Positions 32,861 to 40,651 of a stretch of 64,000 nucleotides of DNA are shown here, piece after piece (position 1 is the stretch's first letter; each line of letters starts with the position of its first letter). The translations under genes and the position numbers were made by a program. Under the pieces are notes generated by a model, which was given only the letters and a program-made list of their open reading frames with translations, was not told where the DNA came from and did no database searches. Location of the stretch: positions 1 through 64,000 of the forward strand of contig DAOTKC010000004.1 of NCBI GenBank assembly GCA_035449045.1, given 5' to 3'. Source of the DNA: DAOTKC01 sp035449045 (lineage in GTDB: Bacteria > Bacillota > Clostridia > Christensenellales > CAG-917).

Positions 32861-32966
32861 CGCGAAAGCCGCAATCCGCAGTTTTTCGTTTTTCGTTGAG
32901 CGTTTTTCGTTCGGTGAAAGCCGCTATCCACAGTTTTTCGTTTTTCGTTGAGCGTTTATCGTTCGG
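32861..32966 (+). repeat. dispersed TTCGTTGAGC repeat family, two tandem copies
   Basis: About 52 bp each: 32861-32914 and 32915-32966. Both contain AAAGCCGC, then CAGTTTTTCGTTTTTCGTTG and AGCGTTT(T/A)TCGTTCGG. Confidence 0.85.
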
Positions 32967-33006
32967 GCTTCCTCATTGAATGCGCGCGCCATTCAATGGG
33001 CAGCCC
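32965..33006. repeat. CATTGAATG-type palindromic repeat, copy 2
   Basis: CATTGAATG (32974-32982) and CATTCAATG (32990-32998) are perfect inverted arms; outer arms GGGCT / AGCCC extend the hairpin. Confidence 0.65.
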
Positions 33007-33098
33007 GTTGCGCGGTTTATAAATTTTTGTGACTATTTTTGTCAAGACTATTACATTTGCGTTGGATTTTTGCTATTATTTTTATTAGGAGAGGGAAT

Positions 33099-33422
33099 AT
33101 GAGCAATGTAAAGCACCCTAAGGGCAAGCTCAGGCTGATGGCCGCCGAGGCAAAAAAGCGCGTCACGGAAAACAACTACAAAGCGGTGCAAAAAGATAGT
33201 GTGATGTCCGAGTTGCCCTTGATGGAACGCGAGCTTTACCGAAAAATTCTCGATATTTTGGCGCGGGAATCCGAGCTCATTAACCCGATAGGCGAGCTTA
33301 TAAACCGCGAAGCGTTTGAAAAAATGACGCCCGCCGAGAGGCAGCGGGAGCTCTTTCGGCTCTCCGAACTCTATTTGAAAATTAAGGCGAAACTTGCCAA
33401 GGTGAAATCCAAAAGCGAATAG
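33099..33422 (+). CDS. small basic helical protein of unknown function
   Basis: 107 residues from the ATG at 33099, which has a GGAGAGGG site; a reading from 33039 lacks one. The protein is charged and looks mostly helical, with no membrane segment or known motif. It begins MSNVKHPKGKLRLMAAEAKK and ends in a Lys-rich helix. The central part (about 50-90) resembles a helical bundle with ELINPIGELINREAFEKM. I do not recognise the family. It converges with trxB on a shared terminator and is not obviously in an operon. Confidence 0.65.
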   Translation: MSNVKHPKGKLRLMAAEAKKRVTENNYKAVQKDSVMSELPLMERELYRKILDILARESELINPIGELINREAFEKMTPAERQRELFRLSELYLKIKAKLAKVKSKSE

Positions 33423-33461
33423 CTTTTTAGCCTTCAATCCCGATATCAAAATAAGTGAAAA

Positions 33462-33495
33462 CAAAAAAATCCGACAGAGCTCTGTCGGATTTTTT
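33462..33495. terminator. bidirectional terminator between the small gene and trxB
   Basis: A near-perfect palindrome AATCCGACAGAGCTCTGTC with flanking A and T runs. Confidence 0.85.
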
Positions 33496-33514
33496 AACTA
33501 AAAGCCCCCAAAGG

Positions 33515-34429
33515 CTAATTTTTCATTTGGTTAACGTAGTGGACGGCCGAGGTCGCGGCAATGGCGCCGTCGGCGGCGGCGGTGATTACCTGTCTAAGCG
33601 GCTTTACCACGATATCGCCCGCCGCAAAAACGCCCGCAATTTGGGTTTTCATTTCGGCGTCCGCCGCAATGTAGCCGCCTTCGCCCAAAATCGAGGAGGG
33701 AAGACCCGACGTCGACGGCACCCGCCCCACCGCCACAAAGATGCCGTCCAGTTCCATTTCGGAAAGATGTGAGGTCTTTAAATTTTTCAGTTCGGCGCGG
33801 TTTAGTTTGTTTTCGCCGAACAGCGCGGTGACGACGCTGTCCCAAATCGGCTTGACGCCCGCCGACTTCAGCCTATCCGCCAAAATTTGCGAGGCGCGAA
33901 GGGCGTCACGGCGGTGAATTATATAGACTTTTTTGGCGAATCGGGTAAGATACAGCGCATCTTCCGCCGCGGTATTTCCGCCGCCCACCACCGCCACCGT
34001 CTTGCCTTTGAAGAAAGCGCCGTCGCAGGTAGCGCAATATGATACGCCTTTGCCCGTGAATTCGGCCTCGCCCGGCACGTCCAAAAGCCTGGGGTTGGCG
34101 CCCATGGCTAAAATGACCGCCCGCGCCGTGATTTCGCCGCCGAACTCGGTGTAAATAATCTTTTTTTCGCCGTCGAGCGAAAAGTTTAATATGTTATCAA
34201 ACATAAACTCGGCGCCGAACTCCTCTGCCTGCTCCTTCATGGTCTCGGCCAGCGAAGCGCCGGCAATCCGTTTGACGCCGGGATAGTTTTCAATGTCCGA
34301 AGTGAGCGCGGCCTGACCGCCCGGCCCGTATTTTTCGATAATCAGCGTCCTAAGACCGCCTCTCGCGGCGTAAATCGCCGCCGAAAGTCCGGCGGGCCCG
34401 CCTCCCGCAATCACTATATCGTAAACCAT
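33515..34429 (-). CDS. trxB: thioredoxin-disulfide reductase
   Basis: 304 residues from the ATG at 34429, preceded by AGAGGTG; an overlapping GTG at 34435 would sit on the ribosome binding site. FAD-binding GGGPAGLSAA is at the N terminus, the redox pair is Cys132-Cys135 in CATCDG, the NADPH-binding motif is GGGNTAAEDA, and the C-terminal FAD motif is VFAAGDI. It passes electrons from NADPH to thioredoxin. No thioredoxin gene is adjacent. dut lies upstream on the same strand, separated by a 79-bp tandem repeat. Confidence 0.95.
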   Translation of the reverse strand: MVYDIVIAGGGPAGLSAAIYAARGGLRTLIIEKYGPGGQAALTSDIENYPGVKRIAGASLAETMKEQAEEFGAEFMFDNILNFSLDGEKKIIYTEFGGEITARAVILAMGANPRLLDVPGEAEFTGKGVSYCATCDGAFFKGKTVAVVGGGNTAAEDALYLTRFAKKVYIIHRRDALRASQILADRLKSAGVKPIWDSVVTALFGENKLNRAELKNLKTSHLSEMELDGIFVAVGRVPSTSGLPSSILGEGGYIAADAEMKTQIAGVFAAGDIVVKPLRQVITAAADGAIAATSAVHYVNQMKN

Positions 34430-34468
34430 GTTCACCTCTACCTTGGTAGTTTTATTATTTTACCCGAC

Positions 34469-34626
34469 GCCAAAAAAATTTGTTTTTTGCTTTTTTCCCG
34501 AAAATATAAAAATCCCGCTCGTTTGCTTTTTAAATTTTATAAACCTTGCCAAAAAAATTTGTTTTTTGCTTTTTTCCCGAAAATATAAAAACCCCGCTCG
34601 TTTGTTTTTTAAATTTTATAAACCTT
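34469..34626. repeat. two tandem 79-bp repeats between dut and trxB
   Basis: Units at 34469-34547 and 34548-34626 differ at about two positions. Each starts GCCAAAAAAATTTG and ends TTTATAAACCTT. The second ends exactly at the dut stop codon. Confidence 0.92.
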
Positions 34627-35127
34627 TCACACCTCGGTGCTTCCGAAGCCGCCCCTTCTGGGCGCTTTGGCATCATCGCTTTCGGTTATTCCGAAGGGTA
34701 AAAACACTCCTTGAGCGAATCCCTTACCTGCGGCAAGAGAGAGCGTTTTTCCCTCGCGTGAGTTGTTGCCGATTTTAATCATAATATGGCCTTCGTTGTC
34801 GGCAAAAAAATAATCGGTGTCAACTATCCCCACCGTGTTGTCAAGCTGCAGCCGGAAGTTAAAGCCCAGCCCGCTTTTGGGGAAGATGAAAAGCGCGAAG
34901 CCGTCATTGATTTTGGCGCAGACGCCCGTCGGCACAATGACCGAGTCACCCGCTTTAAGCTCTAAATGAAAGGGCAGAAAAAAATCGTAGCCCGCCGAGC
35001 CGCGCGTGGCGCGCTTGGGCAAAACAATTTTCTGATAGGCCGCCTTTGCGTCAGAAAAGCCCGCCGCCTCGGCGTCCGAGATAAAACGGCTTTCGCTTAC
35101 TTTATAAAATTCGCCCGCTGTTTTCAT
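34627..35127 (-). CDS. dut: dUTP diphosphatase
   Basis: 166 residues with all five dUTPase motifs: GSAGYDF, FPKSGLG (a KSG form of the usual RSG), VGIVDTDY, GFAQGVF and RRGGFGST. It hydrolyses dUTP to dUMP, keeping uracil out of DNA. The N-terminal 30 residues precede the first motif and are somewhat longer than in minimal trimeric enzymes. A GGGAG site precedes the ATG. The gene diverges from lplA across about 127 bp. Confidence 0.93.
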   Translation of the reverse strand: MKTAGEFYKVSESRFISDAEAAGFSDAKAAYQKIVLPKRATRGSAGYDFFLPFHLELKAGDSVIVPTGVCAKINDGFALFIFPKSGLGFNFRLQLDNTVGIVDTDYFFADNEGHIMIKIGNNSREGKTLSLAAGKGFAQGVFLPFGITESDDAKAPRRGGFGSTEV

Positions 35128-35219
35128 ATACTCCCAAAGTTTACCAAAAATTTACTTAAAAGTCAATTTAGACCCTCAATATAATTTTTAGATTGCAGGG
35201 CGTTTCCGTCCTCAAACAA

Positions 35220-35248
35220 TTGCCTTATAACGGTAAAAAATATATAAT
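35220..35248 (+). promoter_or_regulatory. lplA promoter (leaderless transcript predicted)
   Basis: TTGCCT (35220-35225), 17 bp, TATAAT (35243-35248). The seventh base after the -10 is the G of the GTG start at 35255. Confidence 0.65.
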
Positions 35249-35254
35249 AGCCGT

Positions 35255-36262
35255 GTGGAAAAACGCGAGGTCTTAGTCGGCGAAAGCCTCAATCCTTACT
35301 TAAATCTTGCGGTGGAGAGCGCCCTTTTAGACGCCGTCCTTCCCTCTGAAATCATACTTTATCTCTGGCAAAACGAAAGAACCGTCGTTATAGGCAAAAA
35401 TCAGGACCCTTATTTTGAGCTCGATGTCAACCTTCTCAGCGCCGAGGAGGGCTATCTCGCCCGCCGCCGCACCGGCGGAGGCGCCGTCTATCACGACCAA
35501 GGAAACTTGAATTTTTCATTTATAGCGGGCAAGGATTGCTACGACTTGGATGCGCAGTTTAAGTTGATTTGCGCCGCGGTTTGCGCGTTTGGGATAGAGG
35601 CGAGCCCGACGGGCAGAAACGACATCGCGGCGGACGGCAGAAAATTTTCGGGCAACGCATTTTTACACCTTAAACACGCCTCCCTTCATCACGGCACGCT
35701 CCTCATTAATACGGACGCTGTAAAACTTGCGCGCTATCTGACGGTCGACGCCGCCAAGCTAAAAAAACGCGGCGTCGAATCGGTCAAAAGCAGAATAGTC
35801 AACCTTGCCGAGCTCAACGCCGAAATCACGCCGAACAATATTGCCGAGGAACTCATAAAAGTGTTTTCGGGCGCGGAAAAAGTTAAAAAACTTAGTTTTC
35901 AAGAAATCGCCGCTCGCCCCGAAACCCAAGAGTGGCGCCGAAAGTTTGAAAGCAAAAAATGGCTTTTCGGCAGATTCGGCGAGATGAAAAAAATCGCGAG
36001 CGAAACATATTCTTGGGGTTTGGCCGGCCTTTATTCCGACGGAAAAACGGTAGCCTTCGCGACCGACGGCCTGTTTCCGAGAGCGGTGGATTTTGCCGAA
36101 AAAGCGATTTTATCGTTAAAAAGCACCGAAAAAACCATCGATTTGGAAGAAATCATAAAAATAACGTCCGGCACGGAAGGGCTTTTTGAAAGCGAAAAGA
36201 CCTGCGCGCTTGAGCTCATTGAACTATTCGTTAAGGCGCGAAAGGAGATTGAAAGTGTTTGA
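35255..36262 (+). CDS. lplA: lipoate-protein ligase A
   Basis: 335 residues from a GTG start. The family signature RRRTGGGAVYHDQGN lies at about residues 70-84, followed by an ASPTGRNDI segment, the conserved Lys region, and a C-terminal accessory domain. It activates lipoate with ATP and attaches it to the lysine of GcvH. It is the first gene of a rightward set ending with the glycine cleavage genes. There is no Shine-Dalgarno; the promoter places +1 at the start codon. The stop overlaps lpdA. Confidence 0.93.
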   Translation: MEKREVLVGESLNPYLNLAVESALLDAVLPSEIILYLWQNERTVVIGKNQDPYFELDVNLLSAEEGYLARRRTGGGAVYHDQGNLNFSFIAGKDCYDLDAQFKLICAAVCAFGIEASPTGRNDIAADGRKFSGNAFLHLKHASLHHGTLLINTDAVKLARYLTVDAAKLKKRGVESVKSRIVNLAELNAEITPNNIAEELIKVFSGAEKVKKLSFQEIAARPETQEWRRKFESKKWLFGRFGEMKKIASETYSWGLAGLYSDGKTVAFATDGLFPRAVDFAEKAILSLKSTEKTIDLEEIIKITSGTEGLFESEKTCALELIELFVKARKEIESV

Positions 36263-37601
36263 TATTACGTTTATCGGCGGCGGGCCTGCGGGAACGGCGG
36301 GCGCTATAAAGGCGGCGGCAGAAGGGCAAAAGGTCGCCGTCGTGGAGAGAGGCGAGCTCGGCGGAACCTGCTTAAACCGCGGCTGCATTCCCACCAAAGC
36401 GCTTTTGAAATCGGCCGATATATTTGCCGACGCCAAGGCGGCGGGATTTCTTAGCTCCGAAATTTTTTTCGAGCAAGCGGCATATCAAAAAAAGGACGCG
36501 CTCATTCTTAAACTTCGCGAAGGGCTTTCGGCAAGGCTTTCAAAAAACAAAATAATTTGCCGGACCGGCGAAGCCTCTTTTATCGACAAAAACACTTTAA
36601 AGATAGCTTTATCTGACGGAAAAATCGAAACCATAGAGTCAAACAATTTCGTAATCGCGACGGGCTCGCGGCCGGCGAAGCTTCCCATTTCGGGCATAGA
36701 GCACGCCCTGACCTCCGACGAAGTGCTCAAAACCCCCGTTGATGCCGACAAAATTTTAATTATCGGCGGCGGCGTAATCGGCGCCGAGTTCGCAAGCTAT
36801 TTCAACGCCGGCGGCAAAAAAGTGACGATTGCCGAAGCGGAAGCAAATATTTTGAACACCTTCGACCGCGAGGTGTCGCAGCGCATGGCGCTGATTTTCA
36901 AAAAGCGCGGCATCACCGTGCTGACGGCGGCCAAGGTGAGAAAAATAGAGAAAATCGAAGCTAATCGGCTTTCGGTCGAAATCGAAACCGCGGGCGGCAT
37001 TATTTCCGAAGTTTTCGGCGCCGTCGTCGTCAGCGTGGGGCGCGTCGCCGAAGTAAAGAGCTTAAACCTTCAAAGCGCCGGCTTTAGTTCCGATACCGCG
37101 CTTAAGGCCGATATCTGCGGCCGCACCGAGGTTGAAAATGTCTACGCCGTGGGCGATGCCGCGGCGGCCGTCAAGCTTGCCCATTTTGCCGAGGCGCAAG
37201 CGGTGAACGCGGTTTGCGACATTTTGGATATTCCCCCCGCATACGACCTCGCCTTTATTCCTTCCTGCGTCTACACCTCGCCCGAAATCGCATCGGTGGG
37301 ACGCACTAATTTTGCGGCGGGTGAGGCGATAATAGCAAAGAGCATTTTAGGCGGAAACGGCCGCGCTCAAATCCAAGACGCCGCCGAAGGGTTTGTAAAA
37401 CTTGCTTTCGAGCCCGCGAGCTTGAAGCTTTTGGGCGCGACAATCATGGCGCCATTTGCATCCGAACTCATCTACGGCCTTGCCGCGGCGGCGGTAAACG
37501 GACTTACGGCAAAGGAGCTCGCAAAAACGGTCTATCCCCACCCCTCGGTGTCGGAAGCCGTCCGCGAAGCCGCCCAAGCGGCGCTTGAAAAGAGCGTTTA
37601 A
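36255..37601 (+). CDS. lpdA: dihydrolipoamide dehydrogenase (L-protein)
   Basis: 448 residues from the GTG at 36255, preceded by AAAGGAG and overlapping the lplA stop by 8 nt; 23 extra codons upstream are lplA sequence read in another frame. FAD-binding GGGPAGTAGA, the redox pair Cys39-Cys44 in GGTCLNRGCIP, the NAD-binding IIGGGVIGAEFA and the C-terminal HPSVSEAV motif with the catalytic His are all present. It reoxidises dihydrolipoyl-GcvH with NAD+. Its place with lplA and the gcv genes identifies it as the glycine-cleavage L-protein. Confidence 0.95.
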   Translation: MFDITFIGGGPAGTAGAIKAAAEGQKVAVVERGELGGTCLNRGCIPTKALLKSADIFADAKAAGFLSSEIFFEQAAYQKKDALILKLREGLSARLSKNKIICRTGEASFIDKNTLKIALSDGKIETIESNNFVIATGSRPAKLPISGIEHALTSDEVLKTPVDADKILIIGGGVIGAEFASYFNAGGKKVTIAEAEANILNTFDREVSQRMALIFKKRGITVLTAAKVRKIEKIEANRLSVEIETAGGIISEVFGAVVVSVGRVAEVKSLNLQSAGFSSDTALKADICGRTEVENVYAVGDAAAAVKLAHFAEAQAVNAVCDILDIPPAYDLAFIPSCVYTSPEIASVGRTNFAAGEAIIAKSILGGNGRAQIQDAAEGFVKLAFEPASLKLLGATIMAPFASELIYGLAAAAVNGLTAKELAKTVYPHPSVSEAVREAAQAALEKSV

Positions 37602-37767
37602 ACCATTTGCCGAAGAAAAAGCTAAAACGCAAAACGCTGAAACAGATAAGCGAGCTCGCCCGATAAAATAGCAAAATTAAAAAAACAAGACAAAAACACA
37701 GCATTTCATATTAAAATAGATAGTAAGTTTACCTTAATAAACAACCAAAAGGATAAGGGAAAAAAAT

Positions 37768-38844
37768 ATGGCGCTAAAAACTCCGCTCTACGAAACGCAC
37801 GAAAAGCTCGGCGGAAAAATAGTCGAGTTCGGCGGCTATCTTTTGCCGGTCAACTATCAAAAGGGCATCATTTTCGAGCATAACGCCGTTCGATGCGGCG
37901 TCGGGCTGTTTGACGTTTCGCACATGGGCGAGATTTTGATTTCAGGCAAAGAGGCGGCGGCCGCGCTGAGGCGGCTGGTCACCAACAAGGTGTCAACGAT
38001 TAAGGTGGGTCAATGCCGCTATACGCTTATGTGCTACCCCGACGGCGGCATAGTCGACGACCTTCTCATCTATAAATTCTCCGACGAGGAATATTTTTTA
38101 ATCGTCAACGCCGCCAACAAGGATAAGGACTTCGCGTGGATAACCGAAAACATCTCGGGGGACGCCGTAGCCACCGATTTATCGGATAAAATCGGGCAGA
38201 TTGCCGTCCAAGGTCCGCTTGCCGAAAAAGTAATGGCAAAGACCGCCGATATGACGCTTATCCCTAAAAAACGCTATTATTTTGCGCGTGACGTCGTGGT
38301 CTTCGGCAAAAAATGCCTTGTCTCCACGACAGGCTATACCGGCGAAGACGGGTATGAAATCTACTGCGATGCCGCCGATACCGCCGAAATCTACGAGAAA
38401 CTGATGGAAGCGGGCAGCGAGATAGGAATCGAACCCTGCGGGCTTGGTGCGCGCGATACCCTCCGCTTCGAGAGCTCGATGCCGCTCTACGGCCACGAGC
38501 TTTCTGCCGAGATAAAGGCAAACGAAGTGGGACTCGATATGTTCATAAAGTCCGACGAGGAATTTATCGGGCGCGAGGCGATTTTAAACAATCCGCCGGC
38601 ATATTGCCGCCGCGGGCTTAAGCTTGTCGACCGCGGAATCGCTAGAGAGCACGCCGACGTTTACGGCGAAGACGGTCAAAAAATAGGTTTTACGACCTCG
38701 GGAATGCCCTGCCCCACCGTGGGCGGCGCCTACGCCATGGCGAGAATCAAGGCGGACTACGCGTTCGACCGCGTGTTTATCGACGTTCGGGGAAAGATGC
38801 TGGCCGCCGAGTTCGTTCCCATGCCGTTTTATAAGAAAGCGTAA
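37768..38844 (+). CDS. gcvT: glycine cleavage system T protein (aminomethyltransferase)
   Basis: 358 residues, typical of GcvT. It begins LKTPLYETHEKLGGKIVEFG and has the GLFDVSHMGE segment and the tetrahydrofolate-site region STTGYTGEDGYEI. It transfers the methylene group from aminomethyl-lipoyl GcvH to tetrahydrofolate and releases ammonia. AAGGATAAGGG precedes the ATG. A 166-bp gap separates it from lpdA; I looked there for a glycine riboswitch and found none. Confidence 0.96.
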   Translation: MALKTPLYETHEKLGGKIVEFGGYLLPVNYQKGIIFEHNAVRCGVGLFDVSHMGEILISGKEAAAALRRLVTNKVSTIKVGQCRYTLMCYPDGGIVDDLLIYKFSDEEYFLIVNAANKDKDFAWITENISGDAVATDLSDKIGQIAVQGPLAEKVMAKTADMTLIPKKRYYFARDVVVFGKKCLVSTTGYTGEDGYEIYCDAADTAEIYEKLMEAGSEIGIEPCGLGARDTLRFESSMPLYGHELSAEIKANEVGLDMFIKSDEEFIGREAILNNPPAYCRRGLKLVDRGIAREHADVYGEDGQKIGFTTSGMPCPTVGGAYAMARIKADYAFDRVFIDVRGKMLAAEFVPMPFYKKA

Positions 38845-38929
38845 GTTGTGGCAAACCTAGCTATTAACTATCAATAACAAGGCTAAAAAGCGGGCAACCG
38901 CCAAGATAAGGAAACTCCAGGAGGAAAAA

Positions 38930-39286
38930 ATGGAAAAATTCTATCAAAAGACCCACGAGTGGGCAAGCTTTGAAAAAACCGTCGCCACCATCGGCATTTC
39001 GGCATACGCCGTCAAAGAGCTGGGCGACATCGTCTTCGTATCCCTTCCCGAGGTCGGCGACACCGTCAAGGTCGGCACGCCCTTCGCCGAGGTCGAATCC
39101 GTCAAGGCGGTTTCCGAAATATACAGTCCCGTCGAAGGCGTTATCGCCGAAGTCAACGACGAGCTTATCGACAATCCCGCCGCCGTCAACGCCGCGGCAG
39201 GCGAGGCTTGGTTTATCAAGGTCGACTACACCAAAATCGGCGCGCTCGTTAGCGAGGCCGAATACGACGCCATGGAAAAGGAATAA
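38930..39286 (+). CDS. gcvH: glycine cleavage system H protein
   Basis: 118 residues. The lipoylated lysine is Lys59 in EVESVKAVSE, flanked by the usual GDTVKVGTPFAEVES hairpin. It shuttles the aminomethyl group between the P, T and L proteins. CAGGAGG precedes the ATG. It lies 85 bp after gcvT and 3 bp before gcvPA. The leader contains GGCTAAAAAGC, which resembles the AGCTAAAA word of other leaders here. Confidence 0.97.
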   Translation: MEKFYQKTHEWASFEKTVATIGISAYAVKELGDIVFVSLPEVGDTVKVGTPFAEVESVKAVSEIYSPVEGVIAEVNDELIDNPAAVNAAAGEAWFIKVDYTKIGALVSEAEYDAMEKE

Positions 39287-39289
39287 ACT

Positions 39290-40606
39290 ATGCGTTACAC
39301 ACCTCACACCAAAGAGGACGTCGAGGCGATGCTCAAAGAAATCGGCGCGCCCTCGATAAAGAGACTTTACGCCGATATCCCCAAGGATTTGCGCGCAAAA
39401 AAGCTTAAGCTTGCCGACGGCATCGCCGAGGCGGACGCCGAGCGCGAGCTTGTCCGACTGTCCCAAAAGAACAAACGCTTTGATATCGTTCTTCGCGGCG
39501 CCGGCGCCTACGACCACTATATCCCGCCCGTCGTAAAAGCCCTCACGTCGCGCTCGGAGTTCGTCACCGCCTACACGCCCTACCAGGCCGAGCTTTCTCA
39601 AGGCATACTCCAGTCGATATTCGAATATCAAACCATAATCTGCCGGCTTACCGCGATGGACGCGTCCAACGCCTCTCACTACGACGGCGGCACGGCGGCG
39701 GCCGAAGCGGCGCTGATGACGCGTGAAAAGTCAAAAAACAAGCTTTTGGTCGCGCCCAACGTCAAGCCGCAGGTCTTAGAGGTTTTAAGGACGTATCTTA
39801 CCGATATGGAGATAGTTGCCGCCCCCGAAAAAGCCGGCAAGCTCGATATCGAGGCCGCGAAAGCGGTTTTAAGCGAGGATTACGCCGCTCTCTACATCGA
39901 ACAGCCCAACTATTTCGGGCTTATCGAGGACATAGAAAAAGCCGCGGATTTGGCTCACGCGGCGGGCGCCAAGCTGATTGCGGGCGTCTATCCCATTACG
40001 GCGGGGCTGCTTAAGCGCGCGGGCGACTGCGGCGCCGACATCGCCGTCGGCGAGGGACAGCCTTTGGGCATGCCGCTCTCCTTCGGCGGGCCCTATCTCG
40101 GTTTTATGGCGGCCAAAAAGCCGCTCATCAGAAAGCTTCCCGGAAGAATTGTCGGCGAAACCGTCGACCGCGAGGGAAAACGCGCATTTGTTTTGACGCT
40201 TCAGGCGCGCGAACAGCATATCCGCCGCGAAAAGGCGTCCTCCAACATCTGCTCCAATCAGGCGCATTGCGCGCTGACCGCCGCAACTTACGTCTCGGCG
40301 CTGGGCGCGGAAGGACTGAAGGCGGTAGCGCAAAGGTCGGTCACAAACGCCCACTATTTAAAAGACCGTTTGTCCGAAATAGGCTTTAAAGCGGTTTACG
40401 GCGGCGAGTTTTTCAACGAGTTTTTGACGGAGTCCGACTATGATTCGCAAGCGGTGTCCGACGCCTTAAAGCGGCGCGGCATTTTAGGCGGCCTGCCCGT
40501 CACGCCCTCAAAAATTTTGTGGTGCGCCACCGAAAAACTCACCAAGGCCGACATCGACAAAGCGGTATCGGTCATCAAATCCGCCATATCCAAAAAAGCT
40601 CTGTGA
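39290..40606 (+). CDS. gcvPA: glycine dehydrogenase (decarboxylating) subunit 1
   Basis: 438 residues matching the N-terminal half of P protein as found in split bacterial systems. It starts MRYTPHTKEDVEAMLKEIG, with GAGAYDHYIPPVV and YDGGTAAAEA segments, and the active-site-lid region SNICSNQAHCAL near 320. The PLP lysine is in the partner subunit. The two subunits decarboxylate glycine and load GcvH. The start is 3 bp after gcvH, so tight coupling is expected. Confidence 0.96.
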   Translation: MRYTPHTKEDVEAMLKEIGAPSIKRLYADIPKDLRAKKLKLADGIAEADAERELVRLSQKNKRFDIVLRGAGAYDHYIPPVVKALTSRSEFVTAYTPYQAELSQGILQSIFEYQTIICRLTAMDASNASHYDGGTAAAEAALMTREKSKNKLLVAPNVKPQVLEVLRTYLTDMEIVAAPEKAGKLDIEAAKAVLSEDYAALYIEQPNYFGLIEDIEKAADLAHAAGAKLIAGVYPITAGLLKRAGDCGADIAVGEGQPLGMPLSFGGPYLGFMAAKKPLIRKLPGRIVGETVDREGKRAFVLTLQAREQHIRREKASSNICSNQAHCALTAATYVSALGAEGLKAVAQRSVTNAHYLKDRLSEIGFKAVYGGEFFNEFLTESDYDSQAVSDALKRRGILGGLPVTPSKILWCATEKLTKADIDKAVSVIKSAISKKAL

Positions 40607-40651
40607 ATCAATCCGCAACATAAGCGAACCTTTGGAAAAAATAGGTAAAAA

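Larger units (their letters stand above)
32736..33098. other. intergenic region between glmM and a small hypothetical gene
   Basis: No gene. It holds two tandem copies of the TTCGTTGAGC repeat and one CATTGAATG palindrome. Confidence 0.7.

Noticed and set aside
32920..32932. DnaA box CTATCCACA inside a dispersed repeat
   Set aside because: One mismatch from consensus, but the same repeat elsewhere reads CATCCACCG or CTATCCGCA, so it is a repeat variant and not an origin element.
37602..37767. Glycine riboswitch before gcvT
   Set aside because: I found neither the conserved internal-loop core nor paired aptamers.
38864..39679. A 271-codon leftward frame over gcvH and gcvPA
   Set aside because: Antisense to two certain genes.
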